Part shown: positions 1 through 7,787 of the stretch, one piece after another
Layout of the letters: each line of letters opens with the position of its first letter
Numbering within the stretch: the first letter of the stretch is position 1
Source: an uncultured Bacteroidales bacterium
GTDB lineage: Bacteria > Bacteroidota > Bacteroidia > Bacteroidales > Marinilabiliaceae
Length of the DNA: 13,878 bases
Reading direction: 5' to 3'
Assembly (NCBI GenBank): GCA_934725785.1
Contig: CAKVCS010000013.1
Coordinates: forward strand, 1 to 13,878
Notes under the pieces: generated by a model
The model's database searches: none
What the model saw: the letters and a program-made list of their open reading frames with translations, nothing else
What the model was told of the DNA's origin: nothing
Translations under genes and position numbers: made by a program

Positions 1-1030
1 CGCTAAGGCGCAGTCGGCAAACTTCCCTTTTTGTACCATCGAGCCCAATGTCGGCGTTATAACCGTGCCAGACGGCAGGCTCGAGGTGCTTAACGAGATT
101 GAGCACCCTGCGCAGGTCATCCCTACGACTGTCGAGATTGTAGACATCGCGGGCCTTGTCAAGGGCGCCAGCAAAGGCGAGGGCCTCGGCAACAAGTTCC
201 TCGCCAACATCCGTGAGACCGATGCCATAATTCACGTCCTCCGCTGCTTCGACGATGACAACATCACCCACGTCGACGGTTCTGTCGACCCCGTCAGGGA
301 CAAGGGCGTCATTGATACCGAGCTGCAGATAAAGGATCTTGAGACCGTCGAGCAGCGAATTGCCAAGTGCGAGAAGCAGGCCATATCGGGTAAGGACGCC
401 GACGCCAAGAAGCTCCTCGACCTGCTGACACGTTACCGCGAGGCTCTCAACGAGGGCCAGAACCTCCGTACCGTCGAGCTGACAGAGGCCGAGCAGAAGC
501 TCGACAAGGAGCTCTTCCTCCTCACCCGCAAGCCCGTCATCTATGTCTGCAATGTCGACGAGGGCTCGATCAACAAGGGCAACGCATACGTCGAGGCCGT
601 CCGCAAGGCTGTGAGCCAGGAGGGCGCGCAGGTGCTTGTTATCGCGGCGCAGACCGAGAGCGAGATCGCCGAGCTGGAGACATACGAGGAGCGCAAGATG
701 TTCCTCGACGACCTCGGGCTCAAGGAGAGCGGTGTCGCGAAGCTCATCCGCGCCGCATATGCCATACTTAACCTCCGGACGTTCTTCACGGTCGGCCCCA
801 AGGAGGTCCGCGCCTGGACTTTCCATGCCGGCGACAAGGCGCCCCAGGCCGCCGGAGTCATCCACACGGACTTCGAGAAGGGCTTCATCCGCGCAGAGGT
901 CATAAAATATGACGACTACGTTGCTCTCAAGTCCGAGGCAGCTTGCCGCGAGGCGGGTAAGCTCGGCATCGAGGGCAAGGACTACGAAGTTCAGGATGGA
1001 GACATCATGCATTTCCGCTTCAACGTTTAA
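1..1030 (+). CDS. ychF: Ribosome-binding ATPase YchF (5' partial)
   Basis: YchF/OLA1 is an Obg-family P-loop NTPase that prefers ATP and binds ribosomes; it is linked to stress and redox control. The open frame enters from the left edge (codons in phase from base 2) and shows 342 residues up to TAA at 1028-1030. The family is usually about 363-367 residues, so roughly 25 N-terminal residues, including the P-loop, lie outside the window. Visible signatures are the switch I stretch FCTIEPNVG at the very start, the G3 motif DIAGLVKGASKGEGLGN, and NVDE in the place of the GTP-specific NKxD, which is the YchF hallmark of ATP preference. The middle is helical and charged (coiled-coil insertion). 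The C-terminal TGS-like domain contains TFFTVGPKEVRAWT and ends HFRFNV. The internal ATG at 65 is not the true start, because conserved residues precede it. hisS follows after 45 bases. Confidence 0.97.
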   Translation, partial: AKAQSANFPFCTIEPNVGVITVPDGRLEVLNEIEHPAQVIPTTVEIVDIAGLVKGASKGEGLGNKFLANIRETDAIIHVLRCFDDDNITHVDGSVDPVRDKGVIDTELQIKDLETVEQRIAKCEKQAISGKDADAKKLLDLLTRYREALNEGQNLRTVELTEAEQKLDKELFLLTRKPVIYVCNVDEGSINKGNAYVEAVRKAVSQEGAQVLVIAAQTESEIAELETYEERKMFLDDLGLKESGVAKLIRAAYAILNLRTFFTVGPKEVRAWTFHAGDKAPQAAGVIHTDFEKGFIRAEVIKYDDYVALKSEAACREAGKLGIEGKDYEVQDGDIMHFRFNV

Positions 1031-1075
1031 GCCCCGCCACGCCCTGATATCAAGAAAATAAACGCATATCACGAT

Positions 1076-2434
1076 ATGAATGTCGTAAAACCAAGCATAC
1101 CAAAGGGGACGAGGGACTTCGGCCCCGTAGAGATGACCCGCCGAAACTACATCTTCGACACCATCAGGAGGGTGTTCCGCCGCTATGGCTACCAGCCCAT
1201 AGAGACTCCGGCCATGGAGAACCTCTCCACCCTGCTCGGAAAGTATGGAGACGAGGGCGACAAGCTTCTCTTCAAGATACTCAACTCGGGCGACTTCCTG
1301 CAGGCCGCCGGAGGCCCGCTGCCCGCCAACTCCGACAAGGCCGCGCTCAAGATATCCGAGAAGGGGTTGCGCTACGACCTCACCGTCCCCTTCGCGCGAT
1401 ATGTGGTGCAGCACCAGTCCGAGCTTACATTCCCGTTCAAGAGGTATCAGATTCAGCCCGTCTGGCGAGCCGACCGTCCGCAGAAAGGGCGCTACAGGGA
1501 GTTCTACCAGTGCGATGTCGACGTGGTCGGCACCAACTCGCTCCTCTGCGAGGTGGAGCTTGTCCAGATTGCGGCCGACGTGTTCAAGGCGCTCGGCATC
1601 AATGTGTGCCTCAAAATCAACAACCGAAAGATTCTGGCCGGCATGGCGGAGGCTATCGGGGCGCCCGACAAGATGATGGACATCACGATCGCCATAGACA
1701 AGCTCGACAAGATTGGCCTCGACAATGTCAATGCCGAGCTCAGGGAGAACGGTCTCTCCGATGAGCAGGTGCAGGCTCTGCAACCCATTCTCGGCCTCTC
1801 CGGCTCGAAAGAGGAAAAACTCGCCGGTCTTGAGACGATTCTCACAAGCGAGGTCGGCAAGAAGGGCATAGAGGAGGTCCGCACACTCTTTGGCTACATC
1901 GACAAGCTCGGCGTGGACATAAAGACGGAGCTTGACCTCACCCTCGCCCGCGGACTCAACTACTACACGGGCGCCATCTTTGAGGTCAAGGCTCTCGATA
2001 CCGAGATCGGCTCCATATCCGGCGGCGGTAGGTACGACAACCTGACGGGAATCTTCGGCCTCGACGGCCTCTCTGGTGTCGGCATCTCGTTCGGCGCCGA
2101 CCGCATATATGACGTAATGACGAGGCTCGACCTCTTCCCTGCCGAGGCTAATGCCGCCACCGACGTCCTCGTGGCAAACTTCGGTGGCGAGGACGAGCTT
2201 TACAGCCTCAATGTCCTCGCGCGCCTTCGCCAGGCGGGGCTCTCGGGCGAGATTTACCCCGAGAGCGCGAAGATGAAGAAGCAGATGGGTTACGCCGACA
2301 AGCGCGGCATACGTTTCGTCGTGCTTTGTGGCGAGACGGAGCGCGAGGCGGGCTCCGTCACCGTCAAGGATATGAGCAACGGCCAGCAGCGGACTTTGAG
2401 CCTCGACGAGGCTGTCTCTCTCATAAGGGGGTAG
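1076..2434 (+). CDS. hisS: Histidine--tRNA ligase
   Basis: Class II aminoacyl-tRNA synthetase that charges tRNA-His with histidine in the cytoplasm. The 452 residues are a normal length for the Bacteroidota form. It opens with the family signature KGTRDFGP (residues 10-17). Motif 2 lies at about 122-145 (FKRYQIQPVWRADRPQKGRY then REFYQCDVD). The histidine-specific HisA loop LARGLNYYTG is at 290-299, followed by SGGGRYDNL at 315-323. Motif 3 is GVGISFGADRI at about 334-344. The last ~88 residues form the anticodon-binding domain. The start is the only ATG that keeps the conserved N-terminus. The 45-base gap after ychF holds no clear promoter, so co-transcription with ychF is possible. A strong hairpin follows the stop. 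Confidence 0.98.
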   Translation: MNVVKPSIPKGTRDFGPVEMTRRNYIFDTIRRVFRRYGYQPIETPAMENLSTLLGKYGDEGDKLLFKILNSGDFLQAAGGPLPANSDKAALKISEKGLRYDLTVPFARYVVQHQSELTFPFKRYQIQPVWRADRPQKGRYREFYQCDVDVVGTNSLLCEVELVQIAADVFKALGINVCLKINNRKILAGMAEAIGAPDKMMDITIAIDKLDKIGLDNVNAELRENGLSDEQVQALQPILGLSGSKEEKLAGLETILTSEVGKKGIEEVRTLFGYIDKLGVDIKTELDLTLARGLNYYTGAIFEVKALDTEIGSISGGGRYDNLTGIFGLDGLSGVGISFGADRIYDVMTRLDLFPAEANAATDVLVANFGGEDELYSLNVLARLRQAGLSGEIYPESAKMKKQMGYADKRGIRFVVLCGETEREAGSVTVKDMSNGQQRTLSLDEAVSLIRG

Positions 2435-2466
2435 GCGGGGCCGACTGTTGCTGCCATCTTTATAAG

Positions 2467-2507
2467 GGCGGGCTGGCGCGGGCGTGGCCTTGCGCCAGCC
2501 CGCCTTT
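2467..2507 (+). terminator. Rho-independent-like terminator after hisS
   Basis: A perfect 13-bp stem pairs 2467-2479 (GGCGGGCTGGCGC) with 2492-2504 across a 12-base loop, and is followed by TTTCCGTTT. The stem is very stable but the T tail is broken. It lies 33 bases after the hisS stop and before the rsgA leader, which fits transcript termination. A second, shorter hairpin (7 bp, 2515-2521 with 2535-2541) follows without a T tail. Confidence 0.7.
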
Positions 2508-2598
2508 CCGTTTGGCCTCGCGCGCCGCGGCCCTGCGAGGCTTATTGGCGTTCGCCGCGGCAATATCCGCAGCGCGCAGCCAATCCGCATAATTTGCG

Positions 2599-2627
2599 TA
2601 ACTTTATCGCCCCAAAGGAATTGGGGC
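2599..2627 (+). promoter_or_regulatory. Possible rsgA promoter -7 box and leader inverted repeat
   Basis: TAACTTTA at 2599-2606 differs at one position from the Bacteroidota -7 consensus TAnnTTTG, and TTTGCG sits just upstream. No convincing -33 TTTG element was found at the usual distance. Directly downstream is a perfect 7-bp inverted repeat, GCCCCAA (2609-2615) with TTGGGGC (2621-2627), enclosing AGGAA. If transcription starts about 6-8 bases after the box, the left arm overlaps the start site, so it may be an operator-like palindrome rather than an RNA hairpin. The rest of 2435-2696 contains the hisS terminator and no supportable gene; the last 70 bases are unremarkable leader. Confidence 0.35.
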
Positions 2628-2696
2628 TTGCGGTGGCCATAAGCGCAAAAATGGCCGAAGACGCGGCCCTGCTCACAATATTCTCCACAAGGTCTT

Positions 2697-3620
2697 ATGT
2701 CACATCAAGGCGTCGTTGTCCGCTCAACGGGCAGCTCATACACGGTGCGGGCCGATGACGGCAACTCATACGAGTGCCGCCTCAAGGGGCGCATGAGGTT
2801 GAGCGGCATCAAGAGCACGAACCCTGTCGCGGTGGGAGACAGGGTCATATTCTCCATCGAGGAGCGGGATAATGTAATATCCGGGGTGTGCGACAGGCGC
2901 AACTATATAGTCCGCCGCTCCACCAACCTCAGCAAGCAGAGCCACATAATAGCCGCCAACGTCGACCAGGCGCTTCTCGTCACCACCATAAATCATCCCG
3001 AGACCTCAACCGTCTTCATTGACAGGTTCTTGGCCTCGGCCGAGGCTTACGGGGTGCCCGTGGTCGTCGCCTTCAACAAGGTCGACGCCTACACTGGCAA
3101 TGAGATGCAGGAGCTGGAATACCGCGAGGCGGTCTACCAGGGCGTGGGATATCAGACACTGAGGCTGTCCGCTCTGTCGGCCGCGGGCGTGCCGGAGCTC
3201 AAGGAGGTCTTGCGGGGCAAGCTTACGGCCATTGCGGGGCATTCGGGCGTGGGCAAGTCCACCCTCGTCAACACCCTCGAGCCGGGGCTGGACATTCGCA
3301 CCTCGGCCATTAGCGAGGCGAATAACGCGGGGCGCCACACCACGACGTTCGCCGAGATGCACCACCTCTCTTTCGGTGCGGACATCATTGACACGCCGGG
3401 CATCAGGGGGTTCGGCATCATAAACATAGCCCACGCCGAGGTGGCGCACTATTTCCGCGACATATTCAAGTTCTCGGAGGGCTGCAGGTACCCCAACTGC
3501 ACTCACACCCACGAGCCTGGCTGCGCCGTCATCAAGGCTGTGCAAGAAGGGCTCATAGCCCCCACAAGGTACGAGAGCTACGCCAACATTATGGACGAGG
3601 ACGAGGGAAAGTACAGATGA
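2697..3620 (+). CDS. rsgA: Ribosome small-subunit-dependent GTPase RsgA
   Basis: Circularly permuted GTPase that acts in late 30S ribosomal subunit maturation. The 307 residues follow the family layout. An N-terminal OB-fold spans about 1-65. The G motifs come in permuted order: G4 NKVD at 127-130, G5-like SAL at 158-160, P-loop GHSGVGKST at 181-189, the GRHTTT switch region at 212-217 and G3 DTPG at 232-235. The C-terminal zinc knuckle follows the pattern C-x4-C-x-H-x5-C with C263, C268, H270 and C276. The ATG at 2697 gives the expected OB-fold beginning (GVVVRSTGSSYTV). An AAGG seven bases upstream is only a weak Shine-Dalgarno, as is normal in this phylum. The gene probably has its own transcript, and it converges with the SRPBCC gene at its 3' end. 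Confidence 0.98.
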   Translation: MSHQGVVVRSTGSSYTVRADDGNSYECRLKGRMRLSGIKSTNPVAVGDRVIFSIEERDNVISGVCDRRNYIVRRSTNLSKQSHIIAANVDQALLVTTINHPETSTVFIDRFLASAEAYGVPVVVAFNKVDAYTGNEMQELEYREAVYQGVGYQTLRLSALSAAGVPELKEVLRGKLTAIAGHSGVGKSTLVNTLEPGLDIRTSAISEANNAGRHTTTFAEMHHLSFGADIIDTPGIRGFGIINIAHAEVAHYFRDIFKFSEGCRYPNCTHTHEPGCAVIKAVQEGLIAPTRYESYANIMDEDEGKYR

Positions 3621-3646
3621 CAGACTGCCGCGGTGTCACATAATAA

Positions 3647-3690
3647 ACGTGTGGCGCAAAGACGAACCATTACGTCTTTGCGCCACGTGT
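3647..3690. terminator. Bidirectional terminator hairpin between rsgA and the SRPBCC gene
   Basis: A perfect 14-bp stem pairs 3651-3664 (GTGGCGCAAAGACG) with 3673-3686 over an 8-base loop. It can be extended by four pairs, two of them G-U, to 3647-3690. On the + strand it is followed by GTTTAG, a weak tail. On the - strand the stem is followed by GTTTATTAT, a better T-rich tail. It sits in the 101-base gap between two convergent genes, so it most likely ends both transcripts. Confidence 0.8.
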
Positions 3691-3721
3691 CGTTTAGGAC
3701 TCAGGATCTCCCGCCCGCCGG

Positions 3722-4141
3722 CTAATACTGCCTTATGGACATGGTCTCCGCGATTTTGTCAACCACCTCCTGCAACTTTCCTCCTATCATTGGCTTGAGC
3801 ATGAAAGGGATGTCGGCGGTGAGGGTCACCTTTATCCGGCTCTCGCCCTCGGCTTCTGGCTGAGGGGCGTTCTTTATCTGGACGAAGAGGTTCACGTTGA
3901 GCGGCATCGCTGCCTTCATAGCGTATTTGATCAAGGAGCATGGCGACTTCTCCACCACGCTTATCGCGACGCGGCCAATTTTGTCTACGGTGAAAGAGCA
4001 CTCGTCGGCTGTCGACTCGATGTCTTTAGCCATGTCCTGCGCGGGCAGAGCGTCTTTCACCTTCTCAAGGTCGGACAATGTGGAGAATATGGACTCTGGC
4101 GAGCCCTTCACCACCTTTATCTTGCTTTCGTATTTCTCCAT
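3722..4141 (-). CDS. SRPBCC (START-like) fold protein, function unknown
   Basis: A 139-residue cytoplasmic protein with no signal peptide or membrane segment. It has the usual build of small polyketide-cyclase/START-like proteins. It opens with a strand (KYESKIKVVKG), followed by the helix SPESIFSTLSDLEKVKDAL and then alternating strands (CSFTVDKIGRVAISVVEKS, NLFVQIKNAPQ, SRIKVTLTADI). It ends with the long helix MIGGKLQEVVDKIAETM that normally closes the ligand cavity. No catalytic residue or ligand can be named. It starts 50 bases after the pyrE stop, on the same strand and with no visible terminator between, so it is probably translated from a pyrE transcript. From memory, small SRPBCC proteins are recurrent pyrE neighbours in Bacteroidales, but I could not check this. 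The fold call is fairly safe; the function is open. Confidence 0.85.
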   Translation of the reverse strand: MEKYESKIKVVKGSPESIFSTLSDLEKVKDALPAQDMAKDIESTADECSFTVDKIGRVAISVVEKSPCSLIKYAMKAAMPLNVNLFVQIKNAPQPEAEGESRIKVTLTADIPFMLKPMIGGKLQEVVDKIAETMSIRQY

Positions 4142-4191
4142 TGCCTTTTCTTAACTAAGTGGGTGCGGATGGCGTTAGACCTATGAGCGGC

Positions 4192-4827
4192 CTATTGCCT
4201 CCACACTGACGGGTTCTTGCGCCACTCCTTGAGGGTCTCTATGTCGGCCTCGGTCACATACCCGCGTTTCACGGCCTCGTCAATCAGCACGTTATAATTG
4301 CTGAGCGTCGTCAGCTCCACGTTGGCGGCCTTGAAAGCCTCCTCGGCAACGGGGAACCCGTAGGTGAATATGGCCAGCATGCCAACCACCTCGGCTTTGG
4401 CGTCGCGGAGGGCGTTGACGGCCTTGAGCGAGCTGCCGCCAGTCGAGATGAGGTCCTCTATCACGAGGACTTTCTGCCCCTCGTGGAGCTCGCCCTCAAT
4501 GAGGTTGCCCATGCCGTGGTCTTTGGGGGCGGAGCGCACGTAGACGAACGGCTTGCCCAGCAGGTCGGCAACAAGTGCGCCCTGGGCTATGGCGCCCGTG
4601 GCCACTCCCGCCACGACGTCGAAGTCGGCATACTTCTGGCGAGCGGTCTCGGCGAAGGCGCACTTTATTATGGTGCGAATGTCGGGGTAGGCCAGTGCCT
4701 TGCGGTTGTCGCAGTAGATGGGCGACTTCCACCCTGATGCCCATGTGAAGGGGTCGTTAGGCTGGAGCTTTATGGCCTTGATGTCCATAAGCCTGCCGGC
4801 AATGATTGCCGAGGTTGTGTTTTCCAT
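4192..4827 (-). CDS. pyrE: Orotate phosphoribosyltransferase
   Basis: Transfers the phosphoribosyl group of PRPP to orotate, giving OMP in de novo pyrimidine synthesis; cytoplasmic, usually a dimer. The 211 residues match the usual length. The PRPP-binding signature VLVIEDLISTGGSS is at 120-133. The mobile catalytic loop contains R98, K102 and H104 in YVRSAPKDHG; the second lysine seen in the enterobacterial RKxxK pattern is replaced by Ser. The N-terminal hood contains FTWASGWKSPIYCDNR (28-42), typical of PyrE. ATG at 4827 is preceded by an A-rich stretch (AACAAAA), the usual Bacteroidota initiation context, with no Shine-Dalgarno. It lies 34 bases after the barrel-like gene, with no terminator or -7 box in the gap, so read-through from that gene is likely. 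Confidence 0.97.
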   Translation of the reverse strand: MENTTSAIIAGRLMDIKAIKLQPNDPFTWASGWKSPIYCDNRKALAYPDIRTIIKCAFAETARQKYADFDVVAGVATGAIAQGALVADLLGKPFVYVRSAPKDHGMGNLIEGELHEGQKVLVIEDLISTGGSSLKAVNALRDAKAEVVGMLAIFTYGFPVAEEAFKAANVELTTLSNYNVLIDEAVKRGYVTEADIETLKEWRKNPSVWRQ

Positions 4828-4861
4828 TTTTGTTGTATGTTATGCTTTTGTTTCCACTATC

Positions 4862-5524
4862 TTAAAAACGGTAGCAGAAGCCGGCCTGCGCTATGCCGTA
4901 GCTGCCGTAGCCGACCTCGACGAAGCCGCCGGCCTTGCTGCCTATCATAAGGCCGAGGGGCGACACCTGGTAGCCGAAGTAATGCTGTTTTTTGCTCTGA
5001 ACGTCATATTCGTCCTTCGACTTGTTGGTGTAAGAGTCGCCTATGAAAGTGACGCCGACGGCCAGCTTGGTGTAGAGCATCACTTTGCCTTGTTTCCACT
5101 CCGCCCAGTTGAAGCGAAGCAGCGGGGTCACCGTTATGTATCGGTTGCTCAGCTCGCCCACTTTCTCATAGTTGTCCACCATGACACCGTCTTGCCTGAA
5201 GGCGCGGTTGTTTATGAAGCAGTCCTCCTTGGTCTGCTCGAACGCAGCCGCGAGGCCGAAGCTCAGCAGTCGTCCTTTCCGGTGGGTGTAGCTTAGCCCT
5301 ATTGAGCCGATGCTCTCGCGGTTGTCTGCCGAGACGGTTTTCTTCGTCACGTCCGACATCTCGACGTCTTTCAGCCCGCTCACTGTCATCATGCAAGACT
5401 TGAACCCGTAGCCTACGCTCCAGTCGTTCTGCAGGTATCCCTTTTTCCATGTGGCTTTTTTCTTGGCGGATGCTGGCGCGCACACCGTCAGGGCGAGGAG
5501 GACAAGGAGTATGGCGTTTCTCAT
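4862..5524 (-). CDS. Predicted outer-membrane beta-barrel-like protein, unidentified
   Basis: I do not recognise a named family. The 220-residue product begins with a clear signal peptide: MRN, a hydrophobic core ILLVLLALTV, and an ASA cleavage site after residue 20. The mature part starts KKKATWKK. The rest is rich in amphipathic beta-strand patterns with Gly and aromatic residues, such as SIGSIGLSYT, LLSFGLAAAF, YITVTPLLRFNW, KVMLYTKLAVGVTF and GFVEVGYGSYG. The last residue is Phe (FCYRF), the terminal aromatic signal recognised by the barrel-assembly machinery. There is no lipobox. An 8- to 10-strand barrel would fit the size. A perfect -7 box lies about 47 bases upstream of the ATG, and pyrE follows after 34 bases. 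It could instead be a periplasmic beta protein. Secretion is well supported; the barrel is an inference. Confidence 0.65.
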   Translation of the reverse strand: MRNAILLVLLALTVCAPASAKKKATWKKGYLQNDWSVGYGFKSCMMTVSGLKDVEMSDVTKKTVSADNRESIGSIGLSYTHRKGRLLSFGLAAAFEQTKEDCFINNRAFRQDGVMVDNYEKVGELSNRYITVTPLLRFNWAEWKQGKVMLYTKLAVGVTFIGDSYTNKSKDEYDVQSKKQHYFGYQVSPLGLMIGSKAGGFVEVGYGSYGIAQAGFCYRF

Positions 5525-5570
5525 CTTATTGTTGCTGTGTTTTTGTTTTCTTTATAGTACCGCACGCCCG

Positions 5571-5578
5571 CAAAGATA
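5571..5578 (-). promoter_or_regulatory. Bacteroidota -7 promoter box for the barrel gene (and perhaps pyrE)
   Basis: On the - strand the sequence reads TATCTTTG, an exact match to TAnnTTTG. It is followed by a leader of about 40 bases that is A-rich near the ATG at 5524. No good -33 TTTG is visible. Between the -7 box and where -33 should lie is the palindrome GAAATTTC (5581-5588), then a weak 5-bp hairpin (5589-5602), either of which might be a regulator site. The remainder of the 110-base gap, including the 3' flank of the GT2 gene, shows no convincing terminator. Confidence 0.6.
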
Positions 5579-5634
5579 ATGAAATTTCGGGTGCTTACGC
5601 CCTGCAGCCTGACGTGTGGTCATTGCTATGGGCG

Positions 5635-6624
5635 TTAGCGCTGGTGGCGGGTCGCCCTGCGAATCTTTGCGCATAGTGTCAGCAGCCAGACAAGTGGCCA
5701 TGCGTGGGCATGCAGGAGCCTCAGCATGGTGCGCCTGCCTGGCGTGAGGGCTGCGGCATATGGTGCGGTCTCTTTCTGTAGTGAGTCAGCGTGCCGCCTT
5801 ATGGCATCCATCGAGAGCTGGTGGTTTAGCACAAGGTTCGCCTTCTGATCGGCAATGAAGATGCCTATGGCGGCGGCATGGCGGCCGTCGGGGTAGGCCG
5901 AGGTGAAGAAGTCGCGGAGGCTCGCCCAGACTTTTGTGAGGTCGTCGGCTCGCCTGTCGCTCCGGGTGTTTGTTATGGAGTGCTCGTTAGACGTGCGGTA
6001 GTGGTATGTATGCGTGGGAATGATCGCGACTCTCGCCGCATAGTGCATCAGCCGCGGGGTTGAGTACAGGTCCTCGCCGTCTGATATGTCGCCAGGGCAG
6101 ATGGTGTCGGGGTGCTGTGTGTACAGGTTCCTCTTTATCAGCCTTCCCCATATGCGCCAGTCCTCATTCTTCAGTGCGACAAGGCCGGCGTCCTCTTCGT
6201 CTGTGGCTGGGCGTGGCGTGAACTCCGATGTCGTGCCATCGGCGTGGTGGGCCACGTAGCCGCCGCTTACGATGTCCGCCCCCGAGGCCTCGGCGGCGTA
6301 TAGGGTGGCGAGGTAGTCGAGGCTCACGTAGTCGTCCGAGTCGACGTGGGTGACGTATTTGCCGCGGGCCGCGAGTATGGCCGTCTTGCGGGCTGTGGCC
6401 AGGCCGCGGTTCTCGTTGTGGGCCACTATTCTGACCTCGGCCTCGGGATGTCTCTTGACCACGCTCTCCAAAATGGCGATGCTGTTGTCGGTCGAGCCAT
6501 CGTCGACGAATACGTATTCCACGCCGGCTGAGAGGCTTTGCGAGAGCAGTGTCTCCGCGCAATGCGCAATGTACAGCCCGACGTTGTATACTGGCACTAG
6601 TATTGATATCCTTATGTCGCTCAC
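5635..6624 (-). CDS. Family 2 glycosyltransferase
   Basis: A GT-A fold inverting glycosyltransferase that moves a sugar from a nucleotide-sugar donor to an envelope or surface glycan; donor and acceptor cannot be read from sequence. The 329-residue protein starts with the GT2 signature ISILVPVYNVGLYI (6-19). Next come the nucleotide-binding DDGSTD (41-46) and the metal-binding DxD-type motif DSDD (95-98). A GEDLY motif (183-187) is in the place of the catalytic base region. The C-terminal ~30 residues contain a hydrophobic patch (AWPLVWLLTLCA) and a basic tail, suggesting membrane association. The start is GTG at 6624, in a GTGA overlap of four bases with the stop of the upstream GT4 gene; no ATG is available near the conserved N-terminus. 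It is the last gene of the envelope operon. Confidence 0.9.
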   Translation of the reverse strand: MSDIRISILVPVYNVGLYIAHCAETLLSQSLSAGVEYVFVDDGSTDNSIAILESVVKRHPEAEVRIVAHNENRGLATARKTAILAARGKYVTHVDSDDYVSLDYLATLYAAEASGADIVSGGYVAHHADGTTSEFTPRPATDEEDAGLVALKNEDWRIWGRLIKRNLYTQHPDTICPGDISDGEDLYSTPRLMHYAARVAIIPTHTYHYRTSNEHSITNTRSDRRADDLTKVWASLRDFFTSAYPDGRHAAAIGIFIADQKANLVLNHQLSMDAIRRHADSLQKETAPYAAALTPGRRTMLRLLHAHAWPLVWLLTLCAKIRRATRHQR

Positions 6625-7781
6625 CTCTTTACGCTCTCCTTATATATGTCCACGAGTTGCCGCCCCACTCTGTCAAAGTTGTATTCCTCTCCGGCTTTGC
6701 GGATGTCTTCCGTGCAAAACACCTTTTGGCCGCTTATGACTGAGCGGAGGGCGTTGGCCATGGCGCCTTCATCTTGCGGGGGCACGAGCACACCCGTCGT
6801 GTCGCCCACCATCTCGGGAATGCCGCCCACCCGTGTCGCCACAATGGGCGTGCCGCTCGCTAAGGCTTCCGATATCACGCATGGCGCATTCTCGCTGTTC
6901 GAGAACATCACGAGGGCGTCGGCATTGTGCATCAGCATGCTGACCGACTCGGGCGGCACTTCTCCTGCGAATGTGACCAAGCTCTCCATTCCGAGCTCCC
7001 TTATGGCGCGGCTCACCGCCCCGACGCTGTCCGCCTCCAGTCCTGCTATGGTCAGGTGGAATCTCATACTGCTGTCTTTCACTCTTTTCAGGCTGCGTAT
7101 CAGGCCTGCGGTGTTCTTCACCCTCTCGTCGGCCGTCGTCACGCACAGCAGGCGGAACGGTTCGTCTCGCCGTCTCTCCGTGCGCCTGTCGCTGTAAAAG
7201 AAGTCGTTCACCACGTTGCGCGTGACCACCCACCGTCGGGCCCCTATGCCGCACCTGCGCATGACATCCGCCAGGTCGGCCGATACCGTCATCACGCATT
7301 TGGCCGACTTGCACACGACCTCCGTCGCCAGCCGTCTCAACGAGCCCCTGTATTCGCCGCGCCAGGGCTGGTAGCGGCCCCAGTGCTCCATGATGGCGTA
7401 TGGCACGCCATGCGTCTTTTCCAATATCCACGCCATCACGCCCATGCGGGTCAGTATGTTCACCTGCGTCACGTCCGGCTTGCCGTTGAGTCTTACGGCC
7501 GTCCGGTAGCCTTTGATGAAGCCGCGGGCGAAGTTTATCGCGGGCGTTATGAGGCGCGACAAGGCTGTGCGGGCTTCGGGCGTGTACACCAATATCTCGT
7601 CCACGCCGTCGGTCTTTGTTATTGACGTCTCTATGCGCTTCGCCTCGTGATCCGTATGGACTCGCAGGACCGTCACAGTGGCGCCCGCGCGAGCCACGGC
7701 CTGCGCGTGCTTCCTCACGAATATGCCGTCCATCGCGTCGCTCCTGTTCGGATACCAGGGCGTTAGGAATAATACGTGCAT
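6621..7781 (-). CDS. Family 4 glycosyltransferase
   Basis: A GT-B fold retaining glycosyltransferase of 386 residues, cytoplasmic or peripheral on the inner membrane. The N-terminal acceptor domain begins HVLFLTPWYPNRSDAMDGIF, a typical GT4 opening with the glycine-containing loop and a following FVRKHAQAVA helix. The C-terminal donor domain begins about residue 208 (FRLLCVTTADERVKNTAGLI). It carries the EX7E motif, with E297 and E305 in SENAPCVISEALASG, followed by TPIVATRVGGIPEMV. These are the residues that bind the nucleotide-sugar in this family. The specific sugar is unknown. It starts six bases after the stop of the FemAB-like gene and overlaps the GT2 gene by four bases, so translational coupling is likely. 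Confidence 0.92.
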   Translation of the reverse strand: MHVLFLTPWYPNRSDAMDGIFVRKHAQAVARAGATVTVLRVHTDHEAKRIETSITKTDGVDEILVYTPEARTALSRLITPAINFARGFIKGYRTAVRLNGKPDVTQVNILTRMGVMAWILEKTHGVPYAIMEHWGRYQPWRGEYRGSLRRLATEVVCKSAKCVMTVSADLADVMRRCGIGARRWVVTRNVVNDFFYSDRRTERRRDEPFRLLCVTTADERVKNTAGLIRSLKRVKDSSMRFHLTIAGLEADSVGAVSRAIRELGMESLVTFAGEVPPESVSMLMHNADALVMFSNSENAPCVISEALASGTPIVATRVGGIPEMVGDTTGVLVPPQDEGAMANALRSVISGQKVFCTEDIRKAGEEYNFDRVGRQLVDIYKESVKR

Positions 7782-7787
7782 TGACTG

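Noticed and set aside
2515..2541. Second hairpin after hisS (7-bp stem GCCTCGC/GCGAGGC)
   Set aside because: It is short, has a 13-base loop and no T run. The stronger stem at 2467-2504 already explains termination.
4718..5296. A 192-codon + strand open frame with a hydrophobic stretch near its start
   Set aside because: It overlaps pyrE and the barrel gene in antisense, crosses their boundary, and has no recognisable motif or promoter.
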